Notes: a model not told the origin generated them from the sequence alone. 64,000 nucleotides of DNA from Lewinella sp. W8 (GCF_004375085.3 NZ_SNAQ03000012.1:62001-126000), one strand, 5' to 3'. Counted from the stretch's first letter, positions 25,253 through 37,096 are shown. Program-made: numbers and translations.

Positions 25253-25291
25253 CCTAGCCTTAGCCTTAGCCTTAGCCTTAGGCTGAGGCTC
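25253..25291. repeat. TTAGCC hexamer tandem repeat before rlmF stop
   Basis: About six hexamers (CTAGCC, four TTAGCC-type copies, then degenerate TTAGGC and TGAGGC) end exactly at the rlmF stop codon. A degenerate reverse-complement version (AAGGCT/GAGGCT) is found at 38062-38090. Confidence 0.7.
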
Positions 25292-26170
25292 CTAATACCG
25301 CCACGCCAGCACCCGCCGTTTCTTCCCGCCCTGCTCCATGGGCAAAACCTTTACTTCGGCGGCCTTGATCCGATCCAGTTCCTGCCGGGCAATTTTCAGG
25401 TAGCCGGCCTGAGAAACCAGGGTGGTGAACCACCCCACCTGGGTGGCAAAGTCGCTGGATTCACGGATCATTCGCCTCAGGAAAGCGGGTTCCCCGCCCT
25501 TCGTCCACAGCTCATTCGCCTGCCCCCCGAAATTGAGGGTGGGGGAGGCCGCCCGGCCGAGTTTGGTCCATTTTCTGCGGGCCGCGGCCCGCGCGGCCGC
25601 GGCGTCTTCGTAAAAGGGAGGATTGCACATGCTCAGGTGAAAGAATTCGCCTTCGTGGATAATTCCCCGGAAGATGGACTCCGCCTGAGGTTGCTTCCGT
25701 AGGGTAATCTTTTTGCCCAGACCGGGATTGAACTTAACGATGGCACCCGCTACCCGCAGCGACTGATCGTTGACGTCGCTGCCGACAAACTCCCACCCGT
25801 ATTCGCGGACGCCCAGGATGGGGTAAATGCAGGAAGCACCGACGCCGACGTCGAGTACGCGAATCCGTTGCCGTTCGGAGGTTTCTGGCACCTGCGGCCC
25901 CTCGCCCGCCAGTAAATCCGCGAGTAGGTGGACGTAATCCAGTCGACCGGGAATGCCCGGACAAAGGTTGCCCTCGGGAATGTCCCAGTGCTTCATCCCG
26001 TAATCGCGCTTGAGCAGGGCCAGATTGAGTCTCCTTACCGTCATGGGATCGGCAAAATCGAGACTGAGGCGCCCATCGGGCGTCTTCGTGAAGTGATTTT
26101 TCAGTTCCGGAACGACTTCCGCTAATTGTCGAAAGTCATGCGGGTCCCGATAGCGATTTCTGGGGTGCAT
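25292..26170 (-). CDS. rlmF: 23S rRNA (adenine-1618-N6)-methyltransferase
   Basis: The 292-residue Rossmann-fold methyltransferase is matched to RlmF by MHPRNRY at the start, the SAM-binding LDVGVGASCIYPILG (about 102-116), the acidic SDVNDQSL and the N6-adenine methyltransferase motif CNPPFYE near 183. The family modifies A1618 of 23S rRNA in the assembling large subunit. The length is close to the usual 300. The start ATG gives the expected N-terminus. The gene is separated from pyrG by 62 bases on the same strand. Confidence 0.93.
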   Translation of the reverse strand: MHPRNRYRDPHDFRQLAEVVPELKNHFTKTPDGRLSLDFADPMTVRRLNLALLKRDYGMKHWDIPEGNLCPGIPGRLDYVHLLADLLAGEGPQVPETSERQRIRVLDVGVGASCIYPILGVREYGWEFVGSDVNDQSLRVAGAIVKFNPGLGKKITLRKQPQAESIFRGIIHEGEFFHLSMCNPPFYEDAAAARAAARRKWTKLGRAASPTLNFGGQANELWTKGGEPAFLRRMIRESSDFATQVGWFTTLVSQAGYLKIARQELDRIKAAEVKVLPMEQGGKKRRVLAWRY

Positions 26171-26232
26171 TGGTTATGTCGGTCAACGGTCAATGGTGGG
26201 CCAGCCTACCATCCGGGCATGGGGTACCACCA

Positions 26233-27855
<1,623 letters not shown>

Positions 27856-27865
27856 TTACGGGATA

Positions 27866-27873
27866 CAAAGGTA
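27866..27873 (-). promoter_or_regulatory. Candidate pyrG promoter -7 box
   Basis: TACCTTTG on the minus strand (reads CAAAGGTA on plus), consensus TAnnTTTG, 20 bases ahead of the pyrG start. Confidence 0.5.
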
Positions 27874-28125
27874 CAATTATTCCTGAGCTACGGGAGGCGG
27901 AGAAACATTTTTATTCTGGTCAAGTAAGGGAAAGCGTTGCAAAAATCCGGGCGACGAACGGCCCCACCCAGATTTGCTCGGGTCATCAACCGCAATTCTG
28001 CCCGGGGAAAGTCCGTCCGGAAAAATTATTTGGATGGGAGGTGTTAAAAAATCATCCAATGTTAACTATGTGTAAACTATTGGTTAATTTAGTATGTTTT
28101 CAACCCTAACCTGACCAGATAATCC

Positions 28126-29091
28126 ATGCAAATCCTCCGCAAAAAGGCGGCAATCTCAAGCACTTTGGCCTACCTATTGGCCCTGGTTCTTGGTGTAGGA
28201 TTTTCTGGGGCGCAAGCGCAGGATGCCGTGTCTTTCCTCCGTGCCGACCACCTGGAAAATCGGGAGGTAGCGGCGCTCGTGGGTACTCAGCAATTTTCCT
28301 TTGAGCGGAACCTCATCTTCTTTACGGCACATCTCGATGGGAAGGAGGGTAACTACGTTTTGGATACCGGTGCTCCTACTTTACTACTTAACGCCCGCAA
28401 AGCGATCAAACCATCACCCACTTCCATCGGAGTGGCTGCCGGTGGCACCGTAGCCCTGTCGGACTACAAGGTAGAATCCTTTGAAATGGCGGGTAAGGAC
28501 CTCGGACGGCGCTGGGCGCTGGCCACGGATCTGCGGCCGATGGAATCCCGGACGGGCAAGACCATTGACGGCTACGTCGGCTACGACCTGATCCGCACGG
28601 GAGAGCTGCGGATCAATTATCAATCGGAATTATTCTATTTGCGGAAATCCACCCGAACACCGCAGCACGAAGGCCGGTTACCCGATCATGTTTTCAAGAT
28701 TACTTTCCATGATCATCTGCCCGTGATTACTTTAAAGGTGAACGGCAAAAAACTGCGGTTTGTGATCGACACGGGCTCCGGCGTTAATCTGCTGGACAGC
28801 CGATTGGCGAGCACGCCGCGATTGGCAACTGGCAAAGACCGGAAGATAAACCTGCAGGGACTGGACGGAAATGAGGCCGTGTACGATATGGTTGAACTCC
28901 GTACTCCGGATAATTTCCGGGCCACCGAAAATGGTATCGTTTGCGTTGCCATGGATTTCGATCACCTGCAATCAGATTCGGGAAATACCATTTCCGGCAT
29001 TCTTGGTTCAACTTTTCTTTCCACCTACACGGTGGGTATTGATTACCGTAGGAGAAAACTATATCTTTGGAATCCTGCGGACAAGCACTAA
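28126..29091 (+). CDS. Secreted retropepsin-like aspartyl protease
   Basis: The 321-residue protein has a signal peptide (about 1-32, ending AQAQ) and two aspartyl-protease halves: VLDTGAPTLLL near 78-88 and FVIDTGSGVNLLD near 213-225. This is the same double-motif layout as the protein at 17053-18312, but without a PDZ domain. The GYVGYDLIRTGELRINY and GILGSTFLSTYTVGIDY segments are the conserved strand after each active-site loop. The function is unknown. A small gene starts six bases downstream and is probably co-expressed. The start is the only ATG giving the signal peptide. Confidence 0.85.
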   Translation: MQILRKKAAISSTLAYLLALVLGVGFSGAQAQDAVSFLRADHLENREVAALVGTQQFSFERNLIFFTAHLDGKEGNYVLDTGAPTLLLNARKAIKPSPTSIGVAAGGTVALSDYKVESFEMAGKDLGRRWALATDLRPMESRTGKTIDGYVGYDLIRTGELRINYQSELFYLRKSTRTPQHEGRLPDHVFKITFHDHLPVITLKVNGKKLRFVIDTGSGVNLLDSRLASTPRLATGKDRKINLQGLDGNEAVYDMVELRTPDNFRATENGIVCVAMDFDHLQSDSGNTISGILGSTFLSTYTVGIDYRRRKLYLWNPADKH

Positions 29092-29096
29092 TAATT

Positions 29097-29357
29097 ATGA
29101 ATCTACACCAATTTCCAGAAGGATTGCGGGCACACGTGCTCTCGGCAGTTGTCCGTTACGGCCGACAGGGCATCAAAATTGTCATTGGACGTCTGGAAGA
29201 AGGTGTATTACCCATACGGGTACGCCAGGAGAACGAACAGGAAATGGCCGGCCGGCTTACTCCCGAAATGCTCCGCCAGCAAACGGGTGAAGCGCTGTCC
29301 GCGCTTCCCTATGCCCTCCGCATCGAGGTAGACTCTGAGTCCGGGGCAGAAGCCTGA
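29097..29357 (+). CDS. Small hypothetical protein in operon with the retropepsin-like gene
   Basis: The 86-residue protein starts at an ATG five bases after the protease stop, so the two are probably translated from one mRNA. No signal peptide or membrane segment is seen, so it is likely cytosolic. The sequence mixes charged helices and beta (AVVRYGRQGIKIVIGRLEEGVLPIRV). I do not recognise a family. A 10-bp inverted repeat CCGGGGCAGA / TCTGCCCCGG (29341-29387) overlaps its end and may terminate the transcript. Confidence 0.65.
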   Translation: MNLHQFPEGLRAHVLSAVVRYGRQGIKIVIGRLEEGVLPIRVRQENEQEMAGRLTPEMLRQQTGEALSALPYALRIEVDSESGAEA

Positions 29358-29393
29358 CCCGCACCAACCGCCCAACGTCTGCCCCGGGAATCA

Positions 29394-29440
29394 CTATCCT
29401 GGTACCCACGTCCCCGGCCTTACATCAAACGTCCCTCCGT
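29394..29440. repeat. Lone copy of the 62-base array unit
   Basis: CTATCCTGGTACCCACG.CC followed by TACATCAAACGTCCCTCC is a diverged single unit of the tandem array at 34251-35143. Confidence 0.6.
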
Positions 29441-29483
29441 CATCAAGCTAATGCCAGTAACTCCGCACTAGCTACATTTCCCC

Positions 29484-31073
29484 CTACGGCCGGATGACCA
29501 CCATCCCTTTTTCCAGCGGATCGAGGGCCTCAATGAGTTGGGGAATCATCTCCGGACCTTCCTGTAGGTAAACGTTCAGGAAATTATCCTTGCGTTCCTG
29601 GAGGCTGTTGTCGGGGAAGAGTTTGTCCCGTAGTCCGCGGATCTGGTTCATGGCGGTATCGAAGCGCTGTTTTTCGGTCCGCCGGAGGCGGCCCTCCAGG
29701 TTTTCAATGGCCTTGGCCTGACGGACGTGCTCGCCGAGCACCGCCTTTTCCAGCGTCGGATCAATTTCCCGGGCCTTTTCGGCGATCTGCTGGAAGATGT
29801 TTTCCAGTTGATCGAGTTCTCCGGCCAGGCTCAATTCATTGTCGGATTGTTGCTCTACGTAATCCCGGATGATGAGGTCCGCTTCGCGGAACAGTTCCCG
29901 GTAATCCAGGGAAAGTTTGTCGAGCTTTTTCTGGGATCCACCGTCAATCCACAGCACCGAATTCCGGCGGATGAGCATGGGGAAATTCAGGCCAAAGGCC
30001 GCGAACTGGGATTTGCGCTCCAGCCAGTAGGCAAGTTCACCGCCCCCGCCGATGTAGGCCAGGTTCGGGAAGATGGCTTCCTGAAAGAGTGGGCGCATCA
30101 CCACGTTGGGGGAGAATCTTTCCGGGTGCTCGTGAAGTTCCTTACGCAGTGCTTCGGAGCTGAAGGTGATGTCCGTGTCCAGGACGGAGTAGGTGTCTCC
30201 TTCAAGGACGATTCGGTCGCGGCGGTTAGGGGTGAGGTAGAAGAGATTGATTTCGCGGGCGTGCGCCTGTCCGGAATACCCGAGGCTCTCCAGTTCGGCC
30301 TGGGCCGATTCGATGAGGGGCTGACTGACCTGCTCAAAAATTTCTCGCTCCATGTGGGGGCGGAAGGCCTGCTTGAAGGCCGGTCGCGCCATGTCGGCTA
30401 CCACCAGTTCCGTGTCCGCAAACAGGGAGTGAACCAGGGCGACGCTGGCCCGTCCGTAAGTAGAGTAGTTGGTGTAGGCGGCTTCAATCTTGGCGTAAAT
30501 GGCGGCAGCGGTTTCCCGGGTGCCGAGGATGTCCTTCAGTTCGGCCAGAACGGGGGCCAGGGTGTCCGTTGACATGGCGCCCACGGCGCCGGCGGCGTCA
30601 TTCTCCCACACCAGTTTGTTGCCGAAAATGCGGGCGTGATTGATTTCTTCGAAGTCGTGGTCTTCCCCTCCGGTGATGAAGACGGGCACGACGTGGTGAT
30701 CGGGATAGGCGGCGTTGAGTGTTCGGGCCAGATTGATGGCCGAGCAGATCTTGTAGATAAAGTACAGGGGGCCGGTGAACAGGGCCGGTTGGTGGGCCGT
30801 AATGACCGTGAAGGTATTGCCATTCGCAAGACTTTGCACCTGCGCTTGCGCCCGATCAGAATCAGGAATTTCCGCGTATTGCGCCAGGAGTTCACGGACC
30901 AGCAAGTCCCGATCAATGGGATCCTTGGCCTTGTCGGCCATAACCTCTCCAAAGGCGTCCCGCGTAACCGGATACTGGTAAAACGGGCGAAGATCTTCCT
31001 TTCCGATGCTGTAGGCTACGTCGCGTTGGGAAAACTGGGGGACTTCCGGGAATGGAATACGGTCAATTTGCAT
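29484..31073 (-). CDS. bshC: Bacillithiol biosynthesis cysteine-adding enzyme
   Basis: The 529-residue protein matches BshC over its length. It has an N-terminal Rossmann-like core (FTVITAHQPALFTGPLYFIYKICSAINLARTLN, then PVFITGGEDHDFEEINHARIF) and a long coiled-coil segment in the last third (LDQLENIFQQIAEKAREIDPTLEKAVLGEHVRQAKAIENLEGRLRRTEKQRF). BshC joins cysteine to glucosaminyl-malate in the last step of bacillithiol synthesis. bshB1, for the preceding deacetylation, is at 48935. It is divergent from glpK. Confidence 0.95.
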   Translation of the reverse strand: MQIDRIPFPEVPQFSQRDVAYSIGKEDLRPFYQYPVTRDAFGEVMADKAKDPIDRDLLVRELLAQYAEIPDSDRAQAQVQSLANGNTFTVITAHQPALFTGPLYFIYKICSAINLARTLNAAYPDHHVVPVFITGGEDHDFEEINHARIFGNKLVWENDAAGAVGAMSTDTLAPVLAELKDILGTRETAAAIYAKIEAAYTNYSTYGRASVALVHSLFADTELVVADMARPAFKQAFRPHMEREIFEQVSQPLIESAQAELESLGYSGQAHAREINLFYLTPNRRDRIVLEGDTYSVLDTDITFSSEALRKELHEHPERFSPNVVMRPLFQEAIFPNLAYIGGGGELAYWLERKSQFAAFGLNFPMLIRRNSVLWIDGGSQKKLDKLSLDYRELFREADLIIRDYVEQQSDNELSLAGELDQLENIFQQIAEKAREIDPTLEKAVLGEHVRQAKAIENLEGRLRRTEKQRFDTAMNQIRGLRDKLFPDNSLQERKDNFLNVYLQEGPEMIPQLIEALDPLEKGMVVIRP

Positions 31074-31161
31074 GGGGTGGTTATCTTGCGGATCGGGGTG
31101 GATAACCCGTGTAGCAACCAGATAGTTTAATGGCTCCGAGTTGAAGCTTTCTTTTCTCTAA

Positions 31162-32680
<1,519 letters not shown>

Positions 32681-32682
<2 letters not shown>

Positions 32683-32720
32683 TATTTGAAGTAAGACGTT
32701 TGACGTTTGAAGTAGGGGGA
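32681..32720. repeat. Short heptamer repeat after glpK, related to the 62-base array
   Basis: Three TTTGA-containing heptads (ATTTGAA, then GTTTGAC and GTTTGAA) followed by GTAGGGGG are the reverse complement of the CCCCTAC..TCAAACGTCAAACGTC core of the 34-kb array units. It begins at the glpK stop codon. Confidence 0.55.
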
Positions 32721-32983
32721 AGTTCCTTTTTGCTATGGAAGTGAATGGGATATGGCGGTTGATTTTGATGTAGCAGTACGTCACTTTAGGACAACGAAAG
32801 CATCATTAAGTCATCAGTAGCGCCGGATTTATCCGGCGAACAGTTGGCTGCTAGGGTAATCTTTAAGATTAAGAACTAGTGTCATTTCATAATTAAATCC
32901 GTCTTCGCCATCTCATTCCTGGAAAATCAGATAATCGGTGATTTCGTGAATGCCACCAGAAGTATTATTTTTCATGAAATAGA

Positions 32984-33751
32984 ATGAGAATAATTATTCG
33001 CCGAAGTGCCTTTTACATAGTGGTCTTTTGTCTCTCTTGCCTCGGATGTGAAAAAACACCACTTAGGGAAGCAATAGAGGAGGTGGCAGACTGCGCCGAC
33101 TTTTCCGAATTTGAATCAAGTGTTATTGATTCTACAGAAGATAGCGTGTTTTTCTCAGGCACTTTGGATAATATTCCAATCATTATTAAAGATGGGTTTA
33201 AGGACTACCGAGTTAGATTCGTAGATGAGGAATTATTGATAATTAATAATCCCAATCAATCCCAGTCTACGGTAGAAAGCCGTTATCAGTTTACGTTTGC
33301 GATCGGTCAGGAGGCTGCTTCGGGCAGTTCTTTTGTAGGTGCACCGCTATTTTCCGCTTCTATTCAATTTCCCTGTAGCGAGGAGTTTAGTACACCTCTG
33401 GAATACGTCGACCACTTGAAAGTAGGAGTGCCAATATCCATTATCGGACAGGGTATGGCATGTGACCAGGGTGCCAAAGTTGTCCTTAGGGCTTATTGCT
33501 TCGATTTTTACGCCAACGGTAGAGGATTTTATGCAGCCACACCTTTATCGAGTGAAGCTGGCTTTCAGGGGAATAACCATCTGGTATTAACCAAAGCCTC
33601 CGCTATTCAACTGGCAGGCGGGGAAATACTGGTTGACCTGGAAGGTAATTTTTCATGTGATCTGTACTTCAATACCCGTCAAGGAGGAAATATATTTTTT
33701 GGAAAACTAGACCAAGCAACATTTCGGATACACAGGATACTGAATAAATGA
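32984..33751 (+). CDS. Hypothetical lipoprotein, AT-richer than its neighbours
   Basis: The 255-residue protein has a lipobox ending LSCLGC (Cys22). The mature part has no domain I recognise. Six or so cysteines (for example C37, and those in QFPCSEE, MACDQGA and AYCFDF) could form disulfides in the periplasm. Codon choice is clearly more A/T-rich than the surrounding genes (many ATT, GAT and TTT codons), which suggests a recent arrival. About 300 gene-free bases precede it. A four-helix-bundle gene converges from the other side. Confidence 0.7.
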   Translation: MRIIIRRSAFYIVVFCLSCLGCEKTPLREAIEEVADCADFSEFESSVIDSTEDSVFFSGTLDNIPIIIKDGFKDYRVRFVDEELLIINNPNQSQSTVESRYQFTFAIGQEAASGSSFVGAPLFSASIQFPCSEEFSTPLEYVDHLKVGVPISIIGQGMACDQGAKVVLRAYCFDFYANGRGFYAATPLSSEAGFQGNNHLVLTKASAIQLAGGEILVDLEGNFSCDLYFNTRQGGNIFFGKLDQATFRIHRILNK

Positions 33752-33809
33752 TTCCATTAAGAGTTAGGGCACGTGATTCGAGGTATGTCCAAGATGTTCT
33801 GGGCAAGGG

Positions 33810-34175
33810 TTAACGCTTCCCTGAACCATCCAGGGTTTTGATCGTAGCGACGAAGATGCTGATCAGTTGATTGTTTTCATTAAGGAGGACATCCATTTCA
33901 GGAAGGTCAGCGAATCGCTTCTTCTCAATTATTCGAAGATTAATGTGCGTCTCACGGAGTTCCTTCACCACGATGGTGAGTTTATGGCGATAATCTCGCC
34001 GGGAAGCCGCTCCCCGGGCTTCTCCGTAATTCAGCGCAGGCGCACTACCAGATCGAATTATTTGCCCGGATAAATGCTTACCGGCTAAGGACTTCGGAAG
34101 CTGTTCGGCAAAATCAATCACGTTCACCGCGAAGTCAATCAGCCGTTCTTCAAGCTCGAGGGCACGAGTGTTCAT
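33810..34175 (-). CDS. Four-helix-bundle protein (S23 / 23S rRNA intervening-sequence family)
   Basis: The 121-residue helical protein has the family hallmarks LEERLIDFAVNVIDFAEQLPKSLAGKHLSGQIIRSGSAPALNYGEARGAASRRDYRHKLTIVVKELRETHINLRIIEK. Relatives are encoded inside 23S rRNA intervening sequences in Leptospira and Coxiella, but in Bacteroidota they are usually free-standing, and some act as accessory factors (Avd) of diversity-generating retroelements. No reverse transcriptase is present here. Its 5' end faces the 62-base tandem array, 75 bases away. The role is unknown. Confidence 0.87.
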   Translation of the reverse strand: MNTRALELEERLIDFAVNVIDFAEQLPKSLAGKHLSGQIIRSGSAPALNYGEARGAASRRDYRHKLTIVVKELRETHINLRIIEKKRFADLPEMDVLLNENNQLISIFVATIKTLDGSGKR

Positions 34176-34250
34176 TTTTCAGGACTTAGGAGCGTTAAAT
34201 TGTTTTTATGTTCGTAAATATAAACAAAATGTACTAATAAACTATCCCCC

Positions 34251-35143
34251 AGTACCGACGCCCCATCCCCTACATCAAACATCAAACGTCCTCCCCGAGG
34301 CACTACCTCCCTAGTACCGACGCCCCATCCCCTGCATCAAACGTCCTCCCCAGGCAGTACCATCCTAGTGCTCACGCCCCATCCCCTACATCAAACATCA
34401 AACGTCCTCCCCGAGGCACTACCTCCCTAGTACCGACGCCCCATCCCCTACGTCAAACATCAAACGTCCTCCCCGAGGCACTACCTCCCTAGTACCTACG
34501 CCCCATCCCCTACGTCAAACATCAAACGTCCTCCCCGAGGCACTACCTCCCTAGTACCGACGCCCCAGCCCCTACATCAAACATCAAACGTCCTCCCCAG
34601 GCAGTACCATCCTAGTGCTCACGCCCCAACCCCTACATCAAACATCAAACGTCCTTTCCTAGGTAGTACCATCCCAGTACCTACGCCCCATCCCCTACAT
34701 CAAACATCAAACGTCCTCCCCGAGGCACTACCTCCCTAGTACCGACGCCCCAGCCCCTACATCAAACATCAAACGTCTTCCCCAGGCAGTACCATCCTAG
34801 TGCTCACGCCCCAACCCCTACATCAAACATCAATCGTCCTCCCCGAGGCACTACCTCCCTAGTACCGACGCCCCAGCCCCTACATCAAACATCAAACGTC
34901 CTCCCCGAGGCACTACCTCCCTAGTACCTACGCCCCAACCCCTACATCAAACATCAAACGTCTTCCCCAGGCAGTACCATCCTAGTGCTCACGCCCCAAC
35001 CCCTACATCAAACATCAAACGTCCTTTCCTAGGTAGTACCATCCTAGTACCGACGCCCCATCCCCTACATCAAACATCAAACGTCCTCCCCAGGCAGGAC
35101 TATCCCAGTACCCACAACCCATCCCCTGCATCAAACATCCTCC
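34251..35143. repeat. Tandem array of about fourteen 61-62-base units
   Basis: Units begin AGTACCGACGCCCCA or AGTGCTCACGCCCCA and contain CCCCTACATCAAACATCAAACGTC. Unit starts are 34251, 34313, 34367, 34429, 34491, 34553, 34614, 34676, 34738, 34799, 34861, 34923, 34984 and 35046, with a truncated copy from 35107. Lengths are 62 or 61 bases except the second (54), which lacks one TCAAACA heptad. Three tail variants (CCGAGGCACTACCTCCCT, CCAGGCAGTACCATCCT, CCTAGGTAGTACCATCC) alternate. There are no unique spacers. The last copy supplies the truB stop codon (35131-35133). Confidence 0.97.
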
Positions 35144-35850
35144 TCCAGCACCCTGACCAACTCCTCCAAATCCCACGCATCTTCCAATTTATACGGGCCG
35201 ATGCTGGTCCGGCACAGCGCCGTCAGGTAGCCGCCGGAGCCGGCATTTTTCCCGAGGTCATGGGCCAGGGAGCGGATGTAGGTACCTTTGGAGCAATCAA
35301 CCGCAAAGTCTACTTCGGGCAGTTTGATGCTGGTGAGTTCAAATTTATGGATGGTAACCGGCCGCGGTTTTACTTCGACCTTGATGCCCTGGCGGGCCTT
35401 TTTGTAGAGGGGTTGCCCGTCTACTTTGATGGCGGAGAAGATGGGCGGAAGCTGCTGGAGGTCTCCGGTGAGTTTCCTGGCTTCGGCGTTTAACAAGGCT
35501 TCACTAAGGTGGTCCGTGGGGAAGTGTTCGTCTTCTTCCGTTTCGGCGTCGAAGGATGGGGTAGTGGCCCCGAGCTTAATCGTACCGGTGTAGGATTTGT
35601 CCATGCCCTGCAGTTCCTGCAGACGTTTGGTCCATCTGCCCGTACAGATGCAGAGCAGGCCCGTCGCCATGGGGTCAAGGGTGCCGGCATGTCCGACCTT
35701 AAACTTCTTTACGCCCAGGTGGCGTTTGATGGCGAAGCGGAGTTTGTTGACCACGTCAAAACTCGTCCAGTCCTTTGGTTTATCGACTAGAAGTAAGCAC
35801 CCCTCCACAAAATTAAAGGGGGGTTCAGTAGTAGCTGGTACGGAGGCCAT
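35131..35850 (-). CDS. truB: tRNA pseudouridine-55 synthase
   Basis: The 239-residue protein makes pseudouridine 55 in the T-loop of tRNA. The catalytic aspartate is D59 in KVGHAGTLDPMATGLL. DKPKDWTSFDVV near 23-34, YTGTIKLGATTPSFD and the C-terminal CSKGTYIRSLAHDLG complete the TruB signature. The frame is open upstream into the uppP gene, but the ATG at 35850 leaves the normal 19-base gap. The last residues and stop codon are encoded by a copy of the 62-base repeat. It is the last gene of a minus-strand operon with ftsX, DUF3098 and uppP. Confidence 0.95.
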   Translation of the reverse strand: MASVPATTEPPFNFVEGCLLLVDKPKDWTSFDVVNKLRFAIKRHLGVKKFKVGHAGTLDPMATGLLCICTGRWTKRLQELQGMDKSYTGTIKLGATTPSFDAETEEDEHFPTDHLSEALLNAEARKLTGDLQQLPPIFSAIKVDGQPLYKKARQGIKVEVKPRPVTIHKFELTSIKLPEVDFAVDCSKGTYIRSLAHDLGKNAGSGGYLTALCRTSIGPYKLEDAWDLEELVRVLEEDV

Positions 35851-35869
35851 GAAGCAAGAATGGACTTGA

Positions 35870-36670
35870 TTAATAACTAAATATAAGTCTGAAGAGCAGT
35901 ACGATGCCAGCCACGGCAAAACAATAGTAGGCAAACCACTTGAGTTCAGCTCGCTTAACGAGTCGGATCATCCATACGCAGGCCAGCATGCCGGTGAGGA
36001 AGGCGGCCACGAAACCGACGCCCAGTTCCAGGAGCGGAGTAGCCCCGGTGAAGTCTCCTTCCAGTAAATCTTTAGCCATTTTACCGAGGATGAGGGGGAC
36101 GACCATCAGGAAGCTGAAGCGTGCGGCACGTTCGCGGTCAACGCCCAGCAGGACACTGGTGGAAATGGTAGCCCCGGAACGGCTGATGCCCGGTAAGATG
36201 GCTACGGCCTGGGCCAGGCCGATGAGCAGGGCGGATTTCCAGCTTACTTTTTGGTCGGTTTCCTGCGCCCGATCGGCCAGGAAGAGGAGAAAGCCCGTTA
36301 CGATCAACATCAGGGCTACCAGGACAATCTGCCGGTCAAAAAGCGCTTCCAGCATATCGTCAAACAATACCCCGACGATAGCCGCCGGTATCATGCTCAA
36401 AACGATGAACCACGAAAAACGGGTGCCTTCGTTCCAGGTGAACTTTAGTAGGTCCCGAAGAATCTCCATGACTTCCCGGCGGAAGACCACCAGGGTGGCC
36501 AGTGCCGTGGCGGCATGAAGGCTGACGGTCATCAGCATGGATTCGGCGGCGATGCTATCGTCCTGCAGGATCCACTTGGCCAGTTCCAGATGTCCGCTGC
36601 TACTGACGGGGAGAAACTCCGTCAGCCCCTGAACAACCCCCAGAATGAGGGCCTTAACCAATTCCAACAC
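35870..36670 (-). CDS. uppP: Undecaprenyl-diphosphate phosphatase
   Basis: The 266-residue membrane protein with about eight segments recycles the undecaprenyl carrier needed for peptidoglycan and surface polysaccharides. The BacA/UppP motifs are present: GLTEFLPVSSSGHLEL (16-31) and PGISRSGATIS near 164-174. It also makes cells more tolerant of bacitracin in other bacteria. It starts three bases after the DUF3098 stop. Confidence 0.96.
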   Translation of the reverse strand: MLELVKALILGVVQGLTEFLPVSSSGHLELAKWILQDDSIAAESMLMTVSLHAATALATLVVFRREVMEILRDLLKFTWNEGTRFSWFIVLSMIPAAIVGVLFDDMLEALFDRQIVLVALMLIVTGFLLFLADRAQETDQKVSWKSALLIGLAQAVAILPGISRSGATISTSVLLGVDRERAARFSFLMVVPLILGKMAKDLLEGDFTGATPLLELGVGFVAAFLTGMLACVWMIRLVKRAELKWFAYYCFAVAGIVLLFRLIFSY

Positions 36671-36673
36671 GCT

Positions 36674-37024
36674 TTACTTTTTGAGAATACCGTAGATGAC
36701 CCCGGCCAAACCAACGAGCATGACGATGGGCGCCAGGGTGATGCGCCGGAAGCTGTAAATGGCGTCGGCGTCAAAAACGGTAGGATCGTCTCCCCGGCCA
36801 CCGGCCATCAGGAGGATACCCAATAAAACGAGGGCAAATCCTCCCCCCATCCATTTGTAGGTTTCGGGACCGAAAGTCAGGGGGCGGGCGGACGATTTGG
36901 AGCCGTCACTCGATGATTTCTTCACTGTGGTGCGGGCCACCGGAGCGGCCACCCGGGTGTTATCGAGCTGGGCTTTGGGGGCAGCAGCCTTTGATTTTTT
37001 AGCCTTATTTCTGCGCTTACTCAT
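36674..37024 (-). CDS. DUF3098 small membrane protein
   Basis: The 116-residue protein has a basic, low-complexity N-terminus (MSKRRNKAKKSKAAAPKAQ), then PLTFGPETYKWMGGGFALVLLGILLMAGG and a second hydrophobic segment LAPIVMLVGLAGVIYGIL. Two membrane segments with the FGPETYKWMG motif fit DUF3098, a Bacteroidota family of unknown role that often sits next to ftsX. The ATG at 37024 is preferred to the open frame up to 37051. It lies between ftsX and uppP, so an envelope or division role is inferred. Confidence 0.85.
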   Translation of the reverse strand: MSKRRNKAKKSKAAAPKAQLDNTRVAAPVARTTVKKSSSDGSKSSARPLTFGPETYKWMGGGFALVLLGILLMAGGRGDDPTVFDADAIYSFRRITLAPIVMLVGLAGVIYGILKK

Positions 37025-37096
37025 AACGGCAATTTCAACGACGGAGCCCAAAGGTCCCGTCTGCTTATTTCTTTTTGGAGCGTTAAAACCAGCTGT

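Larger units (their letters stand above)
24746..25291. other. Intergenic region holding a MITE and hexamer repeats
   Basis: 546 bases between convergent genes. It contains an 86-base MITE-like element with target duplication near 24956-25041 and a TTAGCC hexamer array at 25253-25291. No other gene or RNA was recognised. Confidence 0.5.

Noticed and set aside
33810-34175. Diversity-generating retroelement accessory gene (Avd)
   Set aside because: The four-helix-bundle family is right, but there is no reverse transcriptase or template/variable repeat pair.
34251-35143. CRISPR array
   Set aside because: The 61-62-base units follow each other directly with no unique spacers, and no cas gene is nearby.
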